From an uncultured Acidobacteriota bacterium (GTDB taxonomy: Bacteria; Acidobacteriota; Terriglobia; Terriglobales; Acidobacteriaceae), in NCBI GenBank assembly GCA_903832295.1, contig CAILAZ010000039.1, positions 1 through 64,000 of the forward strand: a DNA stretch of 64,000 nucleotides, written 5' to 3'. Each line of letters starts with the position of its first letter. Positions within the stretch are counted from its first letter, which is position 1. The translations under genes and the position numbers were made by a program. Under the pieces are notes generated by a model, which made no database searches, was not told the DNA's origin, and saw only the letters and a program-made list of their open reading frames with translations. Positions 58,851 through 64,000 of this stretch are shown here, piece by piece.

Positions 58851-59520
58851 CGACGGGAGTTGCCGCTGGCCCCACAATTTCGCGCACCCAGTCCCTAATC
58901 GCCGCACGCATCTCATCCACGTGCCCCGCAAAGAAGTGGTCGGCACCGGGTATCATCACCAGCCGTTTGGGTTCGGCTGCGCCGTCAAATACTTCTTCCA
59001 ACTGTGCCGGAGTTGCAAACTCATCCGCCGCGCCAGAGATCAGAAGTTTCGGCTTGCTGCTCTCCGCCAGCAGTTCGTAGGTGTACTTGCGCCCTTCGGC
59101 ATTCAACGGAGTGCCAATCGAAATCAGAGCTTCCACCTTCGGATGCTGAACCGCCGCCCGTAGGCCGATCGCCGCGCCAAACGAGAAGCCCGCAAAAATA
59201 ACCGGCAGCGCGAATCGCTCCGCCAGCCAGTCGAGCGCGACCTGCACGTCGGCGATTTCTCCCTGCCCGTTATCGTGCACTCCCGCGCTTGTTCCCACAC
59301 CGCGAAAGTTGAAGCGCAGCACGGGAAAGCCAAACGCATTGAGCGCCTTCATCGTATGGAAGACAACCTTGTTGTGCATGGTTCCGCCGTAGAGCGGATG
59401 CGGATGGCAGACCAGGCACGCATACTGCGCGCCTGGCACTCCGAGGTTCAGCAGTGCTTCCAGCCTTCCGGCCTGGCCCTCAAGAAAGAACGACTCGATG
59501 CTGCCGTGCCGCAAACTCAC
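58846..59520 (-). CDS. Alpha/beta hydrolase (YfhR/YtfK-like, dienelactone-hydrolase group)
   Basis: A 224-aa cytoplasmic alpha/beta hydrolase. It has CHPHPLYGGTMHNKVVFH near residue 38, FNFRGVGTSAGVHDNGQGE, the nucleophile elbow GFSFGA with Ser near 112, Asp in SGAADEFATP and His in GADHFFAGH. Members often act on small esters or thioesters; the substrate is unknown. GTG 59520 overlaps the stop of the upstream gene (GTGA), so the two are coupled. Confidence 0.88.
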   Translation of the reverse strand: MSLRHGSIESFFLEGQAGRLEALLNLGVPGAQYACLVCHPHPLYGGTMHNKVVFHTMKALNAFGFPVLRFNFRGVGTSAGVHDNGQGEIADVQVALDWLAERFALPVIFAGFSFGAAIGLRAAVQHPKVEALISIGTPLNAEGRKYTYELLAESSKPKLLISGAADEFATPAQLEEVFDGAAEPKRLVMIPGADHFFAGHVDEMRAAIRDWVREIVGPAATPVV

Positions 59521-60062
59521 CCCTTCGCCTTCAGCTTGATCGAGTCCAGCACCGCAACGCCGGTCTTGCCTTCGCGCGATGTCAGAGGACGATTCGAGTG
59601 GCAGGTTGCCAGCAGCAGCGTCTGGCCGTTGGAGATGAAGCGCACAAACCAGTTGTCGCCCTCTTCATCGCGAAAGCGCGCGCTGGCCTGCCCCTTGGTG
59701 CTCTCGCCGGTCTGCAAGCGCCCGGCGACCGGGGCCGTGTCCAGAAAGTGTTTCAGATAATCACGCGCATCCAGCATCTTCACGCCTTCATTGCGCTGGT
59801 AGGCGGACACAATGACCGTGGTCTCGCTGGCCTCGGACTCCACCTGCACATCGTCATTGGTCTGCCGCAGGCTCCAGAAGGTAGGCACCGCGATGCTCAC
59901 ATGTCCGCGCGGCACAATGTAGGTTCCGGGATGGAAGCCGTTGCTCGCGGCCTTGGTGGTTGTGCTCTTGGCGGGGGACTTGGCCGGTGACTTGGTGGAG
60001 GTCTTCTTCGCCGCTTTTTTTGTTGCCGCGGTCTTCTTTGCTTTCTTTACGGTTGTGGGCAT
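59517..60062 (-). CDS. Protein with histone H1-like basic tail, unknown function
   Basis: A 181-aa protein of two parts. Residues 1-40 are Lys/Ala/Thr-rich with SPAK repeats (KKAKKTAATKKAAKKTSTK, SPAKSPAKS), like histone H1 tails of bacterial nucleoid proteins. Residues 45-178 form a compact alpha/beta domain (PRGHVSIAVPTFWSLRQTND, MLDARDYLKHFLDTAP, GDNWFVRFISNGQTLLLATC) of unknown family. No signal peptide. TAGAGT is 6 nt before the ATG, suggesting a leaderless transcript. It is coupled to the downstream hydrolase. Confidence 0.75.
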   Translation of the reverse strand: MPTTVKKAKKTAATKKAAKKTSTKSPAKSPAKSTTTKAASNGFHPGTYIVPRGHVSIAVPTFWSLRQTNDDVQVESEASETTVIVSAYQRNEGVKMLDARDYLKHFLDTAPVAGRLQTGESTKGQASARFRDEEGDNWFVRFISNGQTLLLATCHSNRPLTSREGKTGVAVLDSIKLKAKG

Positions 60063-60068
60063 GTTCTC

Positions 60069-60074
60069 ACTCTA
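60069..60074 (-). promoter_or_regulatory. -10 hexamer, possible leaderless start of the basic-tailed protein
   Basis: TAGAGT on the minus strand, 6 nt before the ATG at 60062. Weaker match to TATAAT than the others. Confidence 0.4.
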
Positions 60075-60136
60075 GCGCGAAGCTGCGCTGCTGGTCGAAT
60101 TTCAGGACGGTGTTCGTGGTGCATTGCGCCTGCCTC

Positions 60137-62269
60137 TCAGCCGTTCTGCGACAGCGCGCTCCGTAGCGCACGCCGCAAATCAGCCGCCGCATGGATGGGC
60201 GGCTGGCAGGAAAAGTTGTTGCAGAGCATAGCAAGTGCGCGGCCTTCGTGCAATCCCGGAAGCGAAGAAAGAACTTCCACAAGCGCAGGAGGCAGCGATT
60301 CATGCAGTGTGGCTGCGTCTTTCACTCGCAGCACAATCTTGTTGATCGCAAACGGAGCCAGCGCCTCGGCGTATAACTCATCCGCCTCGGGCCCTGAACC
60401 TACAACTACGATCTGCGTGTGCGGGTGCGCCATCCACACGGACGCAACTCCATAAGTGCCCGCATAGATCCCAAACTGCTCGGCAACTCCGGCAAACACT
60501 TCAAGCGTCCCCTTTGCGAGCGCGAGCAATTCCGCGTCGCCGCTGAGCGCGTGCAATCGCAGCAGCGCGATTGCCGCCGCCGAATCGCCCGCTGGAGTTG
60601 GTGAATCCTGGAAAGGTTTGCGCCGCGTCGTCAGCGCTCCCACCGAATCCACCACAGACGCGTTGTCGAGATCGAAGAATCCGCCGCCCGCCTCATCGTG
60701 AAAGTCAGAGATCATCAGCGCAGCAAACGCTCCGCCGTGCGCATAGTAGCGCAGGTCGCTGGTGGCCTCGTATGCGTCCAGGCAGGCCAGCACGGTGAAC
60801 GCATAATCGTCGAGCACTCCCGCGGGCCTCCGGCTGGCCCCACCTTCCGCGTAGGCAATCACGTGCAACAATCCACGCTCAGGCATATAAGCCTGGGCGA
60901 TCAGGCGGTCCAACGAGCGCAGTGCAAACCGCAGTTCCTCCTCTTCGCCAAGCAGGCGCGCAGCCTGCAAGGTGGCGGAGATGCAGAGCGCGTTCCAGTT
61001 GGTGTAAAGCGTGCGGTCGATGAAGGGCATGGGCCGCAGCAGGCGTGCGGCATACATCTTCCGCTTCGCCGAGGCCAGCAGCTCGCGCACCGCTTCCGGA
61101 GTTCGATTCTGGCTGGCGGCGATCTGCTCCACCGTCTCGCTTACCCAGAGCACGTTGCGCGCGGGGTCGTGCGGCATCTCGCCGCGTTCCCCAATGTCAT
61201 AATGCGCGGCGGCCACATCGAGTTCATCGGCACTGAGAACGGCGCGCGCCTCTGCCAGCGTCCACGTGAAATACCCGCCATCGTCCTGCAGATCGATGTC
61301 GGCATCCTGCGAGCCGTAGTACCCGCCGCGTTCGCGGTCGCTGAGCCACTCGCGCATCCAGCGCAGAATGTCGCGCGCAACGTCGGCGAAGAACTCGTTC
61401 CCCGTAGCCTGCCAGGCGTGCACGTAGTTCTTCAACAGCTCGGAATTGTCATAAGCCATCTTCTCGAAGTGGGGCACGCACCAGCGCTCATCCACCGAGT
61501 AGCGATGGAAGCCTCCGGCAAGCTGGTCGCACACTCCGCCGCGCGCCATCTTCTCCAGCGTGGTGGTCACCACCTTGCCCACCTGTTCTTCCCCTGTGCG
61601 CGCGTACCAGTCCAGCAGAAGGTCGATCACCGGCGGATGCGGAAACTTGGGAGCGTGGCTGAAGCCGCCGTTATCACGGTCGAATGCGCCGAGCGCGGCC
61701 TGCACCATCTGCGGCACGATCTTCGGTGAGAACTCGCCGCCGTGTCCCTGCATTCCTTCCGAGTGCGCCAGTGCGTGCATCAGTCCGTCGCTCTCGCTTT
61801 CGACCTCGTCGCGGCGCTCGCGAAAGGCCTGTGAGATGGCCTGCAAAATGCGCTGAAAGCTGGGGCGCCCGTAGGCGTCCTGCGGAGGAAAGTAAGTACC
61901 TCCGAAAAACGGTTTGCCTTCGGGAGTGAGAAAGACGGTGAGCGGCCAGCCGCCCTGTCCGCTGATGGCGGCCACCGCCACCTGGTAGCGCGCATCCACG
62001 TCGGGGCGCTCATCGCGGTCCACCTTCACGGCGATGAAGTTGGCGTTCAACATCTCCGCGATTTCAGCGGACTCGTAAGACTCGCGGTCCATTACGTGGC
62101 ACCAGTGGCACCACACCGCGCCGATGTCGAGCAGGATGGGTTTGTCCTCGGCCCTGGCGCGCGCAAATGCCTCCGCGCCCCACTCATTCCACTGTGTGGG
62201 CTGGTGCATTGCAGATCGCAGGTAGGCGGAAGACGCGTGGACGAGAGCGTTGGGCTGGCTCGTACTCAT
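60137..62269 (-). CDS. Thioredoxin-domain protein, YyaL/SSP411 (DUF255) family
   Basis: A 710-aa protein of the spermatogenesis-associated protein 20 type. Residues about 15-175 are a thioredoxin-like domain (DUF255) with WCHWCHVMDRESYE near residue 53, NFIAVKVDRDERPD and GGWPLTVFLTPEGKPFFGGT. The remaining 530 residues form an (alpha/alpha)6 barrel like N-acylglucosamine epimerases (GGVCDQLAGGFHRYSVDERW, PHFEKMAYDNSELLKNY). Its biochemical role is unknown. TACACT is 7 nt before the ATG. It is first in a leftward run of four genes. Confidence 0.92.
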   Translation of the reverse strand: MSTSQPNALVHASSAYLRSAMHQPTQWNEWGAEAFARARAEDKPILLDIGAVWCHWCHVMDRESYESAEIAEMLNANFIAVKVDRDERPDVDARYQVAVAAISGQGGWPLTVFLTPEGKPFFGGTYFPPQDAYGRPSFQRILQAISQAFRERRDEVESESDGLMHALAHSEGMQGHGGEFSPKIVPQMVQAALGAFDRDNGGFSHAPKFPHPPVIDLLLDWYARTGEEQVGKVVTTTLEKMARGGVCDQLAGGFHRYSVDERWCVPHFEKMAYDNSELLKNYVHAWQATGNEFFADVARDILRWMREWLSDRERGGYYGSQDADIDLQDDGGYFTWTLAEARAVLSADELDVAAAHYDIGERGEMPHDPARNVLWVSETVEQIAASQNRTPEAVRELLASAKRKMYAARLLRPMPFIDRTLYTNWNALCISATLQAARLLGEEEELRFALRSLDRLIAQAYMPERGLLHVIAYAEGGASRRPAGVLDDYAFTVLACLDAYEATSDLRYYAHGGAFAALMISDFHDEAGGGFFDLDNASVVDSVGALTTRRKPFQDSPTPAGDSAAAIALLRLHALSGDAELLALAKGTLEVFAGVAEQFGIYAGTYGVASVWMAHPHTQIVVVGSGPEADELYAEALAPFAINKIVLRVKDAATLHESLPPALVEVLSSLPGLHEGRALAMLCNNFSCQPPIHAAADLRRALRSALSQNG

Positions 62270-62276
62270 GCCGACA

Positions 62277-62282
62277 AGTGTA
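62277..62282 (-). promoter_or_regulatory. -10 hexamer, leaderless start of the YyaL-type gene
   Basis: TACACT on the minus strand, 7 nt before the ATG at 62269. No Shine-Dalgarno. Confidence 0.55.
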
Positions 62283-62315
62283 ACGCGAAGCGCGCCACTT
62301 TCCGCGCCCGGGCGC

Positions 62316-63311
62316 TCAGCTCAGTAGAAAGTTTCCAATCTGCACGTAGAGATCGATGGCCTGCATCAGCTCTGCCTTGGCGAGAAACTCGCGCTCCGTG
62401 TGCGCCACCAGGATGGAGCCCGGCCCGAGCAGCACAGGCTGGCCCCATGCCGAGAGCTGCGGGATGTCGGTGGTGAACGACGCAGTCATCGTGGGAATTC
62501 CTGGCACGGTAACAAAGCGCATGTAAGGGATATTGAGGACGAATGCGACTTCTGCGAGCGCGCCAACGGCGGAGACGATCTGCGCACGGAGTTCCTCCGA
62601 TGGGCCGACGAGGCGGTAGAGCAGTTGAGCCTTGGCGAAATCAGGAATCACGTTGGTGGCGCGGCCGCCCTCGATGATGCCGATGTTGACCGTGCTCGGC
62701 CCAATCTCAGGATTGTGCGGCAGCTGCATTGCGCGCAGCGCTTGCAGGGCGTCCAGCAGTTTGTCGATTGCGGACTCGCCGAGCTCAGGATACGCCGAGT
62801 GGGCCATGCGTCCGCGGGCCGTTACCTCCACACGCAGCGCGCCCTTGGAGGCCAGCGCGATGCGGTTGTCCGTGGGCTCTCCGTTCACCAGGAAGCGCGA
62901 GCCACGCGGGTTCCGGTTGGCCACCGACGCACCCAGCGAATCGCGCTCCTCGCCGACGACAAAGAGCAACCCGGCGGACTTGCCGCTCTTGCGCAGTTGC
63001 TCGCAGGCCGCCACCTGCGCGGCAATGATTCCCTTGGCATCACAGGCGCCGCGCCCGTAAATGTTGTCCGCGTCCTCGCTGGATGGCAGGAAGGGAGGCA
63101 CGGTGTCAATGTGGGTTGAGAAAACCAGGGCGGGCTTCTCGATCTCCGCAGGGCGGGCATAGACGTTGAAGCGCTCGCCCTCCACCGGCATGCGCTCCAC
63201 AACGTAGCCGAGTTCTTCCAGATGGCTCGCAAGAATGCCGGCGGCGGCACCCTCTCTGCCGGTGATGGATTCGATGTCGATAAGCTGGCGGGTGAGCGCA
63301 ACAGGATTCAT
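62316..63311 (-). CDS. M20-family metallopeptidase (ArgE/DapE-like)
   Basis: A 331-aa dizinc amidohydrolase. Metal and catalytic segments are visible: FSTHIDTVPP (His, Asp) near residue 70, YGRGACDAKGIIAAQ (Asp) near 90, FVVGEERDS (Glu-Glu) near 120, and a C-terminal LVAHTEREFL (His). ARGRMAHSAYPELGESAID is the dimerisation-domain signature. It resembles acetylornithine deacetylase or succinyl-diaminopimelate desuccinylase; the exact substrate is open. The ATG at 63311 has TATTCT 6 nt upstream; the frame is open further to 63461 but lacks family sequence. Confidence 0.9.
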   Translation of the reverse strand: MNPVALTRQLIDIESITGREGAAAGILASHLEELGYVVERMPVEGERFNVYARPAEIEKPALVFSTHIDTVPPFLPSSEDADNIYGRGACDAKGIIAAQVAACEQLRKSGKSAGLLFVVGEERDSLGASVANRNPRGSRFLVNGEPTDNRIALASKGALRVEVTARGRMAHSAYPELGESAIDKLLDALQALRAMQLPHNPEIGPSTVNIGIIEGGRATNVIPDFAKAQLLYRLVGPSEELRAQIVSAVGALAEVAFVLNIPYMRFVTVPGIPTMTASFTTDIPQLSAWGQPVLLGPGSILVAHTEREFLAKAELMQAIDLYVQIGNFLLS

Positions 63312-63317
63312 GGCAAC

Positions 63318-63323
63318 AGAATA
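63318..63323 (-). promoter_or_regulatory. -10 hexamer, leaderless start of the M20 peptidase
   Basis: TATTCT on the minus strand, 6 nt before the ATG at 63311. No Shine-Dalgarno. Confidence 0.5.
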
Positions 63324-63331
63324 GCAGGACA

Positions 63332-63365
63332 GCCGGAAACAGAAACGCCACCCCGGAGGGTGGCG
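63332..63365 (-). terminator. Terminator of the pyrophosphatase gene
   Basis: CGCCACCC (63346-63353) pairs with GGGTGGCG (63358-63365), loop CGGA. On the minus strand it is followed by TTTCTGTTT. It lies only about 10 bp from the M20 -10 hexamer, so termination and initiation abut. Confidence 0.75.
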
Positions 63366-63388
63366 CTCCCGGTTAATGGAGTTGCAGG

Positions 63389-64000
<612 letters not shown>

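Overview
The window reads as chromosomal DNA of an Acidobacteriota bacterium, most likely class Terriglobia. This is an inference from GC-rich coding, a repeat that translates as CHPERSEG, an OmpL-like (bbp2) porin, a DUF6600 surface protein, futalosine-pathway menaquinone genes, a BshC-type bacillithiol enzyme and KdsC (LPS). No plasmid, phage, transposase, integrase or CRISPR array was found.

Layout. 1-3.1 kb: the C-terminal part of an Lhr-type helicase carrying two repeat-derived insertions, an L,D-transpeptidase, a frameshifted DUF5522 gene and tRNA-Ala(GGC). 3.2-10.6 kb: a ClC channel, a YdeI-type protein, an MrfA/MrfB DNA-repair pair and a DUF554 membrane protein. 11.1-25.9 kb: a porin facing an eight-gene, leftward catabolic operon (aromatic-acid-type MFS importer, Old-Yellow-Enzyme/Fe-S reductase, AMP-forming CoA ligase, class III CoA-transferase, thiolase, B12 mutase large subunit, enoyl-CoA hydratase, NDP-forming acyl-CoA synthetase) with a divergent LysR regulator. 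A 31-bp inverted repeat of the LysR gene start flanks this block. 26-31.3 kb: a Crp/Fnr regulator, a PIG-L deacetylase/glycosyltransferase/NAD(P)-binding cluster, a FliA-type sigma factor and, facing it, an unusual protein fusing a ribosome-hibernation (HPF/RaiA) domain to sigma-factor-like regions 2 and 4.

31.5-42.4 kb: MqnE and a UbiA/MqnP prenyltransferase (menaquinone), an aldo/keto reductase, a CYTH protein, a GT39 glycosyltransferase, a repeat-rich FecR/DUF6600 protein, MazG, glycerol-3-phosphate dehydrogenase and a small membrane protein. 42.5-45.2 kb: an alpha/beta hydrolase and a LytS/LytTR two-component pair with base use unlike the flanks. 45.2-55.1 kb: LOG protein, GDPD, zinc-finger proteins, SRPBCC, BshC, VTT membrane protein, HhH protein, a large secreted hypothetical, KdsC and an SDF symporter. 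55.6-64 kb: a beta-hydroxyacid dehydrogenase, MBL hydrolase, glycerate 2-kinase, alpha/beta hydrolase, a basic-tailed protein, a YyaL-type thioredoxin-fold protein, an M20 peptidase and the C-terminus of a membrane pyrophosphatase.

Two general patterns stand out. From about 26 kb onward many genes carry a TANNNT -10 hexamer only 6-8 nt before the start codon, implying leaderless transcripts, whereas most genes between 5 and 25 kb have Shine-Dalgarno sequences. In much of 27-58 kb the + strand is visibly richer in C than G whatever the gene orientation, while 2.2-25.9 kb and 42.5-45.2 kb are not, suggesting blocks of different history or replication context.
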